Both the position numbers and the translations under genes were made by a program. From Fimbriimonas sp. (GTDB taxonomy: Bacteria > Armatimonadota > Fimbriimonadia > Fimbriimonadales > Fimbriimonadaceae), in the NCBI GenBank assembly GCA_029866005.1, contig JARXAE010000009.1:1-64000 (forward strand): a stretch of 64,000 bases of DNA, in the 5' to 3' direction. Positions 53,572 through 62,090 of the stretch are shown here, piece by piece. The notes beneath the pieces are model-generated. The model ran no database searches. It saw only the letters and a list, made by a program, of their open reading frames with translations, and was not told where the DNA came from. The number at the start of each line of letters is the position of its first letter. Position 1 is the first letter of the stretch.

Positions 53572-54048
53572 TCAGGATCGAGACCGAATTTTTGCCTTGA
53601 AACCGACCTTCACGGCCTTTTCCAGCTCGTCAAGATACTTTCGATTAGCCTTCAGAAGCTCTGCATATGCCTTGTCCGTCTCCTTGAGCGTAGCCTTATC
53701 CATCTCAGTGTTAAATGCTGACGCGTTACCCACCCCGCTGTAGTAGTGGGGAAGCTGCTTGCTGCGGATGAACTTTAGTGGAACTTCACCATCAAGAATC
53801 TGCGAACGTGGATCGCCATCAAAGTACAGCTTCGAAACGACGAAAAACTGCTCTGCAGAGCCGAAGTCCTTGCGCTCTCGAATGGCGGCATCATCATCCT
53901 TCGGGTCAACCTGATACCACCGCCTCCACAATTCCTTAACGTGATATTCCGCCAAGTCGACTTTCAAATCCGGCGCCTTTTCCTTAGGCAGCTGCTGAAT
54001 CACAGTCACCACAACTATTCCGCAAACTGCACCCATCAAAAATCGCAT
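53572..54048 (-). CDS. Unrecognised protein with N-terminal membrane anchor
   Basis: 158 residues from the ATG at 54048. One N-terminal helix (RFLMGAVCGIVVVTVIQQ), then a soluble, charged region (EYHVKELWRRWYQVDPKDDD, LHYYSG-like middle, and a Lys-rich coiled C-terminus). No family recognised. The upstream in-frame extension to 54144 would run through repeat copy C and is rejected. Confidence 0.5.
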   Translation of the reverse strand: MRFLMGAVCGIVVVTVIQQLPKEKAPDLKVDLAEYHVKELWRRWYQVDPKDDDAAIRERKDFGSAEQFFVVSKLYFDGDPRSQILDGEVPLKFIRSKQLPHYYSGVGNASAFNTEMDKATLKETDKAYAELLKANRKYLDELEKAVKVGFKAKIRSRS

Positions 54049-54080
54049 ACCAACTAAACGTACATGTCTCCACCACGTTA

Positions 54081-54116
54081 CTCCCGCTGAACCGCGAACG
54101 CCCTCGTCCGCACTCG
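54081..54116. repeat. REP-like palindrome, copy C
   Basis: CTCCCGCTGAACCGCGAACG then CCCTCGTCCGCACTCGG. Same core as copies A and B with one changed base in the loop and without the AGCAAAAGC end. It lies between two divergent genes (starts at 54048 and about 54150). Confidence 0.65.
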
Positions 54117-54149
54117 GATCCAGATCGCGTCTCCGAACCCCCAACCAGA

Positions 54150-55247
54150 GTGGTTGACAAACCCGTTGAAACTTCGCCTAGTAAGTGCATGTACGAATAC
54201 AACGAATTCGAAGACGAAACCCTTGCGCCCGACTTCTGGACCAAAGACCACTACGATGACGAACCAGACCACCCCCTAACCGGCAAAGCCAACAAAAACT
54301 ACGACCCCGTCTGCTACCTGCGAACCGGCCCCCCGCTCCCCGTCCCCGACGCCTTCCATCAAGTCAAAGCCGAACGCCTCCAATCCTACGGCCGCGCCAA
54401 CGGACACCAAAAGCTCTGGATACAAAACAGCCTCGTCCTCCTTGCCGGACCCCCGAAGATCGGAAAAACCACCATCGCCGTCGCCCTCGGAAAAGCCATC
54501 GCCCAAGGCAAGCCCTTCGGTGGATTCCAACTGGAGAAACAAGCCGTCGGCTACCTCAGCTTCGACGACTCCCCCGGCGAAATCCTCGCCACCATCGACC
54601 GCCACCCGGACATCACCGCAAACACCAACTTCTATCTCAACATCGAAGCCCAGCCCATCGACACTCCTCAAGGACTCGAAGCCATCGAAAACTTCCTCAT
54701 CAAACAGCGCGGCAACGGAATCGTCATCATCGACTCCTTCCACGCCGCAATCCGCAAAAGCCAAACCCGCGATGCCCGAGCCATCCGAAAACTCATCACC
54801 CCCCTCAAATACGTCGCCGAACGCGCCGGAACCATCATCTTGCTCCACCATACTGACGCCCGAGGAAACCAAATCGCCGACCACACCCAACTCCAAGCCG
54901 CCGTCAGCCAAACCATCCAGATGAAGCTAGAGCAACGCGAGAAAGGCCGAATCATCCACTGGAAAAGCCAAGGCCGTGGAACCGGTATCTGCCGCAACGC
55001 CTACTTCCGCAGCGAAAGCGAAACCCACTACGCCCCCCACAACCCAAACCCCCTTGCCAACCTCAACCCCCGAGACCGCTCCACCAAACCCATCCTCGAA
55101 GCACTCCAAAAGAAGCCAATGAATGTTCACGATCTGAGCTCGAAAACCGGGCTAACCGTAAGGAGAGTCCAGAAACGAATAAAGCACCTACTCGAATCTG
55201 CAATCGTAACCCGAACCAACACCGGTCACTTCACATGCCCCGCCTAA
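54150..55247 (+). CDS. RecA-fold AAA ATPase (RepA/AAA_25-like) with C-terminal winged helix
   Basis: 365 residues from a GTG at 54150 (an ATG at 54189 is the alternative). Walker A GPPKIGKTT at residues 100-108, Walker B IVIIDS at 191-196, and IILLHHTDARG, as in the RepA/RegA-type hexameric helicase group of plasmids and prophages. A C-terminal helix-turn-helix (NVHDLSSKTGLTVRRVQKRI) may bind DNA. No other replication, primase or phage gene is beside it. Neighbouring repeats suggest an accessory region. Confidence 0.8.
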   Translation: MVDKPVETSPSKCMYEYNEFEDETLAPDFWTKDHYDDEPDHPLTGKANKNYDPVCYLRTGPPLPVPDAFHQVKAERLQSYGRANGHQKLWIQNSLVLLAGPPKIGKTTIAVALGKAIAQGKPFGGFQLEKQAVGYLSFDDSPGEILATIDRHPDITANTNFYLNIEAQPIDTPQGLEAIENFLIKQRGNGIVIIDSFHAAIRKSQTRDARAIRKLITPLKYVAERAGTIILLHHTDARGNQIADHTQLQAAVSQTIQMKLEQREKGRIIHWKSQGRGTGICRNAYFRSESETHYAPHNPNPLANLNPRDRSTKPILEALQKKPMNVHDLSSKTGLTVRRVQKRIKHLLESAIVTRTNTGHFTCPA

Positions 55248-55292
55248 CTACATACCGCCCAAGCACCGCCTACCACCAACCCAAAAAAGGCG

Positions 55293-55399
55293 GTCACCCC
55301 GCCTTGGGGCACGGGTCCCAAGGCAGTTTCATTCCCAGAGCGAATGCGTCGGGAATGGAACTGTCTTGGGTGGGGTGTGGCATTGGGCCGGCGGGTGAC
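55293..55399. repeat. 107-bp imperfect palindrome (MITE-like or structured RNA)
   Basis: Outer arms GTCACCCCGCC and GGCGGGTGAC, and inner arms CCCAAGGCAGTTTCATTCCC (55317-55336) and GGGAATGGAACTGTCTTGGG (55351-55370), which match at 18 of 20 positions. The arms are separated by only 14 bases. It lies between the RecA-fold ATPase and prmC and encodes nothing recognisable. A non-autonomous element or a long RNA hairpin are both possible. Confidence 0.7.
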
Positions 55400-55472
55400 A
55401 ATTTCGACGCCCTTTCGCGCCCATCCTTTTCAAGAATAAACAACTCTTTGAACCTGGCGCGCCCCTCAAACT

Positions 55473-56270
55473 CTACACACGCCCAACCACAACCCGGTCA
55501 TTCCCCGAAAGATCCTTCAAAACTTCCCCACCAAACAACCCCGCCACCGCTTCCCCCTGCGTCTGACCAATCTCCAAAACCATCGACCCGCCCGGCGTCA
55601 AGTAGTCCCGATAAACCTCCGAAATCAACTCGTAAATCCGCAGCCCCCGATTCTCCGCAAACAACGCCGTCCCCGGCTCAAAACTCCGAACCTCCACCGG
55701 CAATTCTTCCTCAACCCCAATATAAGGCGGATTCGAAACAATGAGATCAAACCGCTCGCCAGCTAAACCCGAGAACAGATCCGAGTGCCGAAAAGTGATC
55801 TCTGCCCCCAACGTCTCCGCATTCTCCCGGGCAACCTGCAACGCCGCCCCGCTAATGTCAACCGCCCAAACATCCCAGTCCGGGCGTTCAAGTTTGAGGG
55901 TGGTCGCAATACAACCGGAGCCGGTGCCGATATCCAGGACGCGCTTAACTGGAACCATAAGTTCGAGCGCAGTTTCGATCAACAACTCCGTCTCCTGCCG
56001 AGGAATCAGCACCGAAGGCGTCACCCGAAACCGCCGACCAAAAAACTCACGATGTCCCAAAATGTAAGCCAACGGCTCCTGAGACTCCCGCCGCTGAAGA
56101 AGCCCCTCCGCCGCCAACTCATTCAACTCGACTTCAGGATGAGTGAGCACATAAGTTCGGTCGACGAGCAGAACATGAGCCGCAAGCAACTGCGCCTCCA
56201 GTCGCGACGAAGTGACCCCAGCTTGAGTAAGCCGTTCGGTTGCCGCAGGAATCCACTCGCCAAGGGTCAT
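55473..56270 (-). CDS. prmC: Peptide chain release factor N(5)-glutamine methyltransferase PrmC
   Basis: 265 residues. It methylates the glutamine of the GGQ motif in release factors. N-terminal helical domain, then SAM-binding VLDIGTGSGCIATTL and the signature LIVSNPPYIG; YILGHREFFGRRF and LIPRQETELLIE are also typical. prfA is not adjacent. It is divergent from the small membrane gene at 56319. Confidence 0.95.
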   Translation of the reverse strand: MTLGEWIPAATERLTQAGVTSSRLEAQLLAAHVLLVDRTYVLTHPEVELNELAAEGLLQRRESQEPLAYILGHREFFGRRFRVTPSVLIPRQETELLIETALELMVPVKRVLDIGTGSGCIATTLKLERPDWDVWAVDISGAALQVARENAETLGAEITFRHSDLFSGLAGERFDLIVSNPPYIGVEEELPVEVRSFEPGTALFAENRGLRIYELISEVYRDYLTPGGSMVLEIGQTQGEAVAGLFGGEVLKDLSGNDRVVVGRV

Positions 56271-56318
56271 GCGCCACTATTCTACGCATCCTCTGCCCCC
56301 GGAAAACCGTATTCACTT

Positions 56319-56579
56319 ATGTCAGTGAGAATCATTCTCGAAACGATTCTAGGAATCATGCTCCTTGGGGGCATCGCGGCGGCGGTCATCGCAATCGCTT
56401 TCAAAGAGCAGTGGCGTCGCCTGATCAAATACCTAAAGCTGTGGCAAGCCGACGATGCGCGTCGGGAAGCTATTCAGCAGCGTCTCGATGACGAGATGCG
56501 CGAACGCCTGGCAAATGAAGAGCTACAGGCATCTCTTGCTCGCGAGAAAGCCGAAGCAGAGATCGAAAAAACTCTATGA
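56319..56579 (+). CDS. Small membrane protein with coiled-coil tail, first gene of SPFH operon
   Basis: 86 residues. One N-terminal transmembrane helix (LGIMLLGGIAAAVIAIAF) and a highly charged helical tail (DDARREAIQQRLDDEMRERL). No known family. It overlaps the first SPFH gene by 4 bases (ATGA), so it is probably translated with it and may be a partner or assembly factor of the SPFH complex (inference from position). Confidence 0.65.
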   Translation: MSVRIILETILGIMLLGGIAAAVIAIAFKEQWRRLIKYLKLWQADDARREAIQQRLDDEMRERLANEELQASLAREKAEAEIEKTL

Positions 56580-57478
56580 GACTAAAACGACCATCTTTTA
56601 AGGGCGTGTTGCGAGGAGTGATCCTCGCCATCGTCCTTCCCCTTTTCGCGCTGATGATCTACCTTTGGCGCACCGACTGGGTTCCCGCAGGCTACGTCGG
56701 GGTCATTTATGACGCCAACAGCGGCTTGCAGACCAACTACTACAAGCCGGGAGCGGTTTGGATTGGGTGGCGACAGCAAATGTACGTTTATCCGACGCGG
56801 CTCCAGGCGGCAATCTACACAGAAGATCCCACTGCCGGCGAGTCGAAGACCGCCGACGGAATCATGATCACAACCAATGACAACGCAAACACGATGTTTG
56901 ATGTCGCGGTCATGTATCGAGTCGCCCCGGAGAATGTGGTGAGCGTATTCAACGCCTTCGGCGGAGTACCGATTGAAGAGATTCAGCGAACCTTCATTCG
57001 GCGGGCCGTGAAGGAGGTGGCCAACGAAGTTGGAACTCAGTACGACCTGTTCGCATTGATGGGCGTGAAGCGGCAAGAGGCTTCGGCGAATATCGCGGAA
57101 AACCTACGAAAGAAACTCATTGCAAAGGGAATTACGGTCGATACGGCATTCCTTGGTGGGTGCTATCCGTCGCAGGACATTCAGCAGAAGATTACGAGCC
57201 GGGTGAACAGTTACGTCGAGCTTGAGATTTCGAGGTTGAAGCGGCAGATTGCCGAGATCGAGAGTCAGGTGGCGGTGGTCAAAGGTAGCGCGAGCGCAAA
57301 GGCGAGCGAGTTGACGGCGACCCAAGCAGTAGGACGATCTGTAGAGATCTTGAAGCTTGAGGCAGCCGAGGCCGCCCTCGAAAAATGGGATGGAAACCTA
57401 CCGCCATTCAATACGAAGCCAGGACAAACGGTGGTGATTACTCAAGACATGATGCGCGCACTGGGAGGTGTGAAATGA
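56576..57478 (+). CDS. SPFH/prohibitin-like membrane protein 1
   Basis: 300 residues. N-terminal transmembrane helix (VILAIVLPLFALMIYLW), then an SPFH domain beginning VPAGYVGVIYDANSGLQTNY with YKPGAVWIGWRQQMYVYPTR; a helical region follows, ending in KLEAAEAALEKWDGNLPPF. SPFH proteins form large membrane rings or microdomains that scaffold proteases or secreted complexes. It overlaps both neighbours by 4 bases. Confidence 0.85.
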   Translation: MRLKRPSFKGVLRGVILAIVLPLFALMIYLWRTDWVPAGYVGVIYDANSGLQTNYYKPGAVWIGWRQQMYVYPTRLQAAIYTEDPTAGESKTADGIMITTNDNANTMFDVAVMYRVAPENVVSVFNAFGGVPIEEIQRTFIRRAVKEVANEVGTQYDLFALMGVKRQEASANIAENLRKKLIAKGITVDTAFLGGCYPSQDIQQKITSRVNSYVELEISRLKRQIAEIESQVAVVKGSASAKASELTATQAVGRSVEILKLEAAEAALEKWDGNLPPFNTKPGQTVVITQDMMRALGGVK

Positions 57479-58302
57479 AGAAGTTGATTCCGTTGATATT
57501 GATTCTGGGAGCGACTCAGTGGGGCTGCATGAAACAAATTCCGCCGGCTTCGGTGGGAGTCAGGTTCAATGCTCGGACCGGGATCAGTGAGCATCTCGTG
57601 AAGCCGCAGGTTGTGTGGCTTGGGTTCGCGGAAAAGTTGATCGTGTATCCGACTTCGATCAGGAATGCGACTTATACCAAGAACTCAACCGAGGGTGAGC
57701 GGCAAGGGGATGACAGCATAAAGGCGAGCACCAGCGAGGGAAGCATTCTGCCGGTCGACATTACCGTCTCTTACCACGTTGAATCGGTCGATGTTCTGAA
57801 GGCGTTCCAAAACTTCGGAACTGAGGATCTGGAACAGGTTCAGCGGGATTTCATCCGGTGGACAACAATCTATGGGCTGAACGTCGTGGCGGGGCAGAAG
57901 TCGATTTTTGACTTGACTTCAAAGGACCGCGCGGCATTATCGACTCAGGTGAAGGCGGTGATCAAGCCGATCATGAGTGCCTGGGGGCTGACGGTTGACG
58001 ACATTTACGTCGGTGAGGTCTATCCAAACGAGCAGGTTCGAGCGAAGGTGGATGAACGGATTGCAAACGTAAATGCCCTGGAGCTGGCCAAGGTCTCGCT
58101 GGAGCGGGCGAGAATCGATGCTGACACAACGCTGACGAATGCGAAGAAGCAGGCGGAACTGAACCGACTTCTCGCGCTTCAAGGCGACAAAGTGATCGAA
58201 CTCAAGCGACTTGAGGTGCTCAAGAAGGCAATTGAGAAGTGGAACGGAAAGACCCCGATTATTGGATCGGGAACGATTCCGTTCACGAATCTCAGTCTTT
58301 AG
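57475..58302 (+). CDS. SPFH/prohibitin-like protein 2, possibly lipid-anchored
   Basis: 275 residues from the ATG at 57475, which overlaps the stop of SPFH gene 1. The N-terminus has a short signal (KKLIPLILILGATQWGC) with a Cys at residue 18 that could be lipidated, although the residues before it are not a perfect lipobox. The SPFH domain (PASVGVRFNARTGISEHL, VVWLGFAEKLIVYPTS) parallels protein 1, and the C-terminus again ends with a KAIEKWNGKTP segment. The two paralogues probably form a mixed assembly. Confidence 0.82.
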   Translation: MKKLIPLILILGATQWGCMKQIPPASVGVRFNARTGISEHLVKPQVVWLGFAEKLIVYPTSIRNATYTKNSTEGERQGDDSIKASTSEGSILPVDITVSYHVESVDVLKAFQNFGTEDLEQVQRDFIRWTTIYGLNVVAGQKSIFDLTSKDRAALSTQVKAVIKPIMSAWGLTVDDIYVGEVYPNEQVRAKVDERIANVNALELAKVSLERARIDADTTLTNAKKQAELNRLLALQGDKVIELKRLEVLKKAIEKWNGKTPIIGSGTIPFTNLSL

Positions 58303-59383
58303 CCACGGGTATCAGGTGTTCAGCCGTCGGAACGACCTCTGGCGTTTCGACGGCTTCGGTTTGTTGAACAGGCGGGTTCAGCTTGGAATCAACGTATTTG
58401 TAGAGTTCGGCGACGACGGCCATGCTTACCGGGCCGAGGATAAGACCGACGCTGCCCATCACCGCGACTCCACCAAGCACGGAGATGAAGATGACCAACG
58501 GATGCTGGTGACCAATCAGGAACGACTTCAAAATGTTGTCGATCTGGCTAATGATGAGCACGCCGACGCTGAGGACGATCAGAGCACTGGTGACATCGCC
58601 TTGGGCAAGGAAAAGGAGTCCAACGGGGACGTAGAGTACAGGTGCGCCGAGGATCGGGATAAGGCACATCAGCACGGCGACAACACCGAGAAGGATGGAG
58701 TTCGGAACCCCAAGCAGTGCGAATGTAATGCCCATCAAAGCACCCTGAATCATTGCCACGAGAACGGAACCTCGGAAGACGGCGTGGGTGGTTTTCTCAA
58801 CAGTTGACAGGATTCGCTCGCCCCATTCACGTTCGAGACCGCAGTAGCGCAGGAAGGGTTCGCGCAGGGACTTTCCATCCTTGAGGAAAAAAAACATCGA
58901 TAGGATGAGGACAACCGCCATGAAGAGGCTATTGCCAATGCTTTTGGCGAACTTGGTGGCGGGAGCTCGGAGATTTTGCGTGATCTCGGCGCCGTTCTCT
59001 TCCCACCAACCCTTGAGGTGGAAGTCGTGCATGCCAACCTTTTCGAGGATCGGGTTCAGTGCCCTGTCGATCCGGTCGGCCGTTTCCCATCCAGTGGTTC
59101 CCTCCATAGCGTTGAGAGCGGGGGAGATTTGGCGGTAAGCAAGGGTTGCGATCAGAAGGAGCGGAAGGCAGACAAGGAGGGTCGCCACGATAGTCGAAAG
59201 GGCAGCGGCAAGCCCTGGAGACCAACGCCTGGCCCACACGCGATTCAAGGGAAGCATGAGGATTGCCAAAACCGCGGCCCACAACAGAGGCGTTAGGAAA
59301 GGCGTTGCCATTGCCAAACCAAGGAAAACGAGGCCCAGGCTACTGACGATGAGGAAGACTCTTGGCAAAGTTTGTACCTTCAT
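58292..59383 (-). CDS. AI-2E family transporter (PerM-like)
   Basis: 363 residues, about eight transmembrane helices in the typical pattern with a central amphipathic region. ALLGVPNSILLGVVAVLMCL, PILGAPVLYVPVGL and LGGVAVMGSVGLILGPV are characteristic of this family. Members include the autoinducer-2 exporter TqsA and Na+/H+ antiporters, so the substrate is open. It converges on SPFH gene 2 with an 11-base overlap. Confidence 0.9.
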   Translation of the reverse strand: MKVQTLPRVFLIVSSLGLVFLGLAMATPFLTPLLWAAVLAILMLPLNRVWARRWSPGLAAALSTIVATLLVCLPLLLIATLAYRQISPALNAMEGTTGWETADRIDRALNPILEKVGMHDFHLKGWWEENGAEITQNLRAPATKFAKSIGNSLFMAVVLILSMFFFLKDGKSLREPFLRYCGLEREWGERILSTVEKTTHAVFRGSVLVAMIQGALMGITFALLGVPNSILLGVVAVLMCLIPILGAPVLYVPVGLLFLAQGDVTSALIVLSVGVLIISQIDNILKSFLIGHQHPLVIFISVLGGVAVMGSVGLILGPVSMAVVAELYKYVDSKLNPPVQQTEAVETPEVVPTAEHLIPVAKD

Positions 59384-59455
59384 GAACTTTAGGCTTACTG
59401 TACTCTGGCGTTGACGATTGGGTTGCGGGGTTGCCGGGTATTCTGTTCGTTAATA

Positions 59456-59785
59456 ATGAAGTTCAACGAAGGCGATCGCGTGCGGGTTTTGAGCCGCGAG
59501 GTTACAGCGCAGGATCGGGAGACGAACCGATATTTCGAGCACATGGGCGGGCTTACCGGCACGATTCAAAACGTCTATGAAGGTTCGGAGTATGCCGTTC
59601 GGGTTGATGAGCCTTCTCTTTCTAAGCCATCCAAGGCGATCCATAAGGAAGCCACCGTTCGAATGCGAGCGAAGCTCTTAGACGGTCTCTCAGAGATCCA
59701 AAAGAAGGAGCTCACGAAGGAAGAATTGGACTTTGATGTTCACTTTATGTTGCTGATTCACGGCGACGACATGGAGAAGGCGTAA
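59456..59785 (+). CDS. Unrecognised small protein with SH3/KOW-like N-terminus
   Basis: 109 residues from the ATG at 59456. The first 60 residues (FNEGDRVRVLSREV, GGLTGTIQNVYEGSEYAVRV) form a small barrel of the KOW/SH3-like kind; the rest is helical. It ends 3 bases before yajQ and is probably cotranscribed. Function unknown. The in-frame extension to 59411 has no support. Confidence 0.6.
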   Translation: MKFNEGDRVRVLSREVTAQDRETNRYFEHMGGLTGTIQNVYEGSEYAVRVDEPSLSKPSKAIHKEATVRMRAKLLDGLSEIQKKELTKEELDFDVHFMLLIHGDDMEKA

Positions 59786-59788
59786 GAC

Positions 59789-60283
59789 ATGGCAGCTGCA
59801 GATTTTTCATTTGACATCGTTTCAAAGGTCGACGAGATGGAGGTTAAGAACGCCATCGACCAAGCTGAAAAGGAGCTGATGAACCGGTATGACTTTAAGG
59901 GCTCTAAGGCCGAGATCATCCACAACAAAGAAGGCATTAAGCTCATCGCGGACGACGAGTTCCGGATGGATCAACTGAAGGATATCGTTTTTAGCAAGAT
60001 GCTCAAGCGTGGGATTGACGCTCGTTCGTTGGAATGGGGCAAGCTGGAGCAGACTGGCGCGATGAGCGTTTTTTGTAAGCTCGAAATGACATCAGGGATT
60101 GCGCAGGACAAGGCGAAGCCGTTGATCAAACAGATCAAGGACAAGGGTCTGAAGGTCAACGCTCAGATCCAGGGTGACGAGATTCGGGTTTCTGGGAAGT
60201 CAAAGGACGATTTGCAGAAGACGATGGCTTTCGTCAAAGGTTTGGACTTGGACTTTCCGGTTGACTTCGTGAACTTCCGCTAA
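59789..60283 (+). CDS. yajQ: YajQ family cyclic-di-GMP-binding protein
   Basis: 164 residues, the usual YajQ length. FDIVSKVDEMEVKNAIDQA at the N-terminus and NRYDFKGSKAEI are family hallmarks, with EIRVSGKSKDDLQKTMAFVK at the end. YajQ homologues bind cyclic di-GMP and nucleic acid in some proteobacteria; the role here is inferred. Followed by a good terminator. Confidence 0.95.
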   Translation: MAAADFSFDIVSKVDEMEVKNAIDQAEKELMNRYDFKGSKAEIIHNKEGIKLIADDEFRMDQLKDIVFSKMLKRGIDARSLEWGKLEQTGAMSVFCKLEMTSGIAQDKAKPLIKQIKDKGLKVNAQIQGDEIRVSGKSKDDLQKTMAFVKGLDLDFPVDFVNFR

Positions 60284-60325
60284 GGACCGGTTCCCCGCGG
60301 CAACTTCTCTAACGGTTCGCCGTGG

Positions 60326-60356
60326 CTCCCCAACTCTCAGAGAGTGGGGAGTTTTA
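60326..60356 (+). terminator. yajQ terminator, overlapping the VOC gene stop
   Basis: CTCCCCAACTCT, loop CAG, AGAGTGGGGAG with one bulged A, then TTTT. It also spans the last bases of the convergent VOC gene. Confidence 0.75.
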
Positions 60357-60758
60357 GATTCTCGTCAAGAACTCGAGCAGGATTCCGTCGGGGTCACTGA
60401 TGAAGCAATATCGGACACCCAGGTCGTCATTCGTCTTCGGTTCGGAAACTTGGGTTAATCCCTTTTGAACCAAATCGGCCCAGTAGGCATCAACATCTTC
60501 AACTTCGAAGGCAAAATGCTTGTAACCCTGCACGGCAAAACTTGTTCCGACTTCGCGGTCCACTCCGGGAAGTGGCTGAGAATTGGGCTGTTCAAAGACT
60601 TCGATTTCGAATGTGCCGTTGCTGATGTAGACAATTTTCAGCCCAGATTCTAGGACTGTTCGTGATCGCTCCACGAATCCGAAGTTCTTGCCGTACCAAT
60701 CAAGTGAGCGGTCAAGATTCGATACTGAGATTCCAATGTGGTGCGGACGAAGCGTCAT
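60354..60758 (-). CDS. VOC family (glyoxalase-like) protein
   Basis: 134 residues from the ATG at 60758, which gives the family start TLRPHHIGISVSNLDRSLDWY. Metal-ligand candidates are His in HHIG, Glu in FEIEVFE, His in YKHFAFEV and Glu in ILLEF. Single-domain VOC proteins include lactoylglutathione lyase and dioxygenases; the reaction is not determined. The longer in-frame extension to 61058 overlaps the divergent epimerase gene and is rejected. Confidence 0.85.
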   Translation of the reverse strand: MTLRPHHIGISVSNLDRSLDWYGKNFGFVERSRTVLESGLKIVYISNGTFEIEVFEQPNSQPLPGVDREVGTSFAVQGYKHFAFEVEDVDAYWADLVQKGLTQVSEPKTNDDLGVRYCFISDPDGILLEFLTRI

Positions 60759-60788
60759 GAGTGATAGGATGTTACCGGGAGATTGATA

Positions 60789-62003
60789 ATGCTCGCCGCC
60801 CTTGTTGTGTCGTCCATGCTGTTTCAAATTCCCTCGCGAGCCGAGATCAAACGCCATCTTCAGACCGAAATCGTCGGTCAGTGGATTCCCCGGGCGATCG
60901 ATCCGGAAGGTGGATTTTTTCAGAATTTTGACGAGGCTTGGCATCCGTTGGCGGATGATGCTCGCGGAGTGGTCTACCAGGCTCGGCTTACTTGGCTTGC
61001 GTCGATTGGGGGGAATCAACCAGTCGCTGAGCATGGAGTGAAGTTTTTGATGGAGCACTTATGGGACCAGAAGAACGGCGGATTTTGGTGGACGGTTGGT
61101 CTTGATGGAAAGCCTTCTTCGGAGAAGCACACCTATGGAAATGCCTTTGCCTTGTACGCCCTGGCCCGGCATGCGAACATGACTAAAAGGGCGGAAGATA
61201 AGGCTCGAGCGATGATAGCGTTTAGTTGGTTGGATCGAAACGCATACGACACCAAATTGAAGGGGTGGTTCGAAACTTTGGATGGCTCTAACCAGCCCAT
61301 ATTGATTTCTGATCCAGGATCAGCAGACTCAATTGGGACGCCGTTTGGTATTCGCTCGATGAATACGACGATCCACATCTTGGAGGCGCTGGTTGAACTT
61401 TATGTCCTCACCAAAGATCCCCAAGTAAAGGGGCGGTTGGAGCAGGCATTCTTGATTGTCCGGGATCGCTACACGACAGAAAGGGGCGAGCTCCATTATT
61501 ACCTCTCCGCAGATTATGTGTCGTCGCGCTCAGACATCGACTCGTACGGGCATGAGCTGGAGACTGCGTACCTTCTCCTGGAAGCCGCAGATGTGCTGGG
61601 CAAACCGAATGACAAAGCAACTTGGCGCAAGGCGAAGCTGCTGGTGGATCACTGTTTGAAGGTGGCTTGGGACGAGAAGAACGGCGGGTTCTTCTATGAA
61701 GGGCACATTGGTCGAGCACCGAGCGACAAGCACAAAGTGTGGTGGACAACGGCCGAGGGACTGAATGTGCTTCGAATCTTCTCGAAAAACTTTGGCGGAA
61801 TCTATCAGACTCGACACAAGCAGTTATGGAAGTTTGTTTTGGAGAAGCAGCTCGATAGGGTGAACGGCGGATGGCACCCAAAGCTAGACGAAAACAACGA
61901 TCCAATCCCGTCCCAAAAGAGCGATGCGTGGACCGAGGGTTACCACCAAGGACGAGCGATCTTCCTGGCTTCTGGACAAGCCATGTATTCTAAGCATAAA
62001 TGA
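60789..62003 (+). CDS. AGE family epimerase/isomerase, exported
   Basis: 404 residues from the ATG at 60789 (GGGAGA 6 bases before). A short signal-like N-terminus (MLAALVVSSMLFQIPSRA) is followed by an (alpha/alpha)6-barrel with the AGE-family segments GGFFQNFDEAWHP, GVVYQARLTWLAS, WDEKNGGFFYEG and KVWWTTAEGLNVL. Members isomerise N-acetylglucosamine, cellobiose or mannose; secretion suggests action on free or bound sugars outside the cytoplasm. Confidence 0.88.
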   Translation: MLAALVVSSMLFQIPSRAEIKRHLQTEIVGQWIPRAIDPEGGFFQNFDEAWHPLADDARGVVYQARLTWLASIGGNQPVAEHGVKFLMEHLWDQKNGGFWWTVGLDGKPSSEKHTYGNAFALYALARHANMTKRAEDKARAMIAFSWLDRNAYDTKLKGWFETLDGSNQPILISDPGSADSIGTPFGIRSMNTTIHILEALVELYVLTKDPQVKGRLEQAFLIVRDRYTTERGELHYYLSADYVSSRSDIDSYGHELETAYLLLEAADVLGKPNDKATWRKAKLLVDHCLKVAWDEKNGGFFYEGHIGRAPSDKHKVWWTTAEGLNVLRIFSKNFGGIYQTRHKQLWKFVLEKQLDRVNGGWHPKLDENNDPIPSQKSDAWTEGYHQGRAIFLASGQAMYSKHK

Positions 62004-62090
62004 ATTCACTTTTTCGATAATTCATCTCGATTGGTCGGGGTTTTGTCGGATAATTGAGTTGGGGCGAAGTAGCGTCCGTAGAAGCTAAAA

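Noticed and set aside
54276-54911. Minus-strand open frame opposite the RecA-fold ATPase
   Set aside because: Same cause as above: the biased third positions of the ATPase gene leave the opposite strand free of stops.
55235-55744. Open frame across the 107-bp palindrome
   Set aside because: It reads through the palindrome and into the antisense of prmC, and its product is Pro/Ser-rich without domain features.
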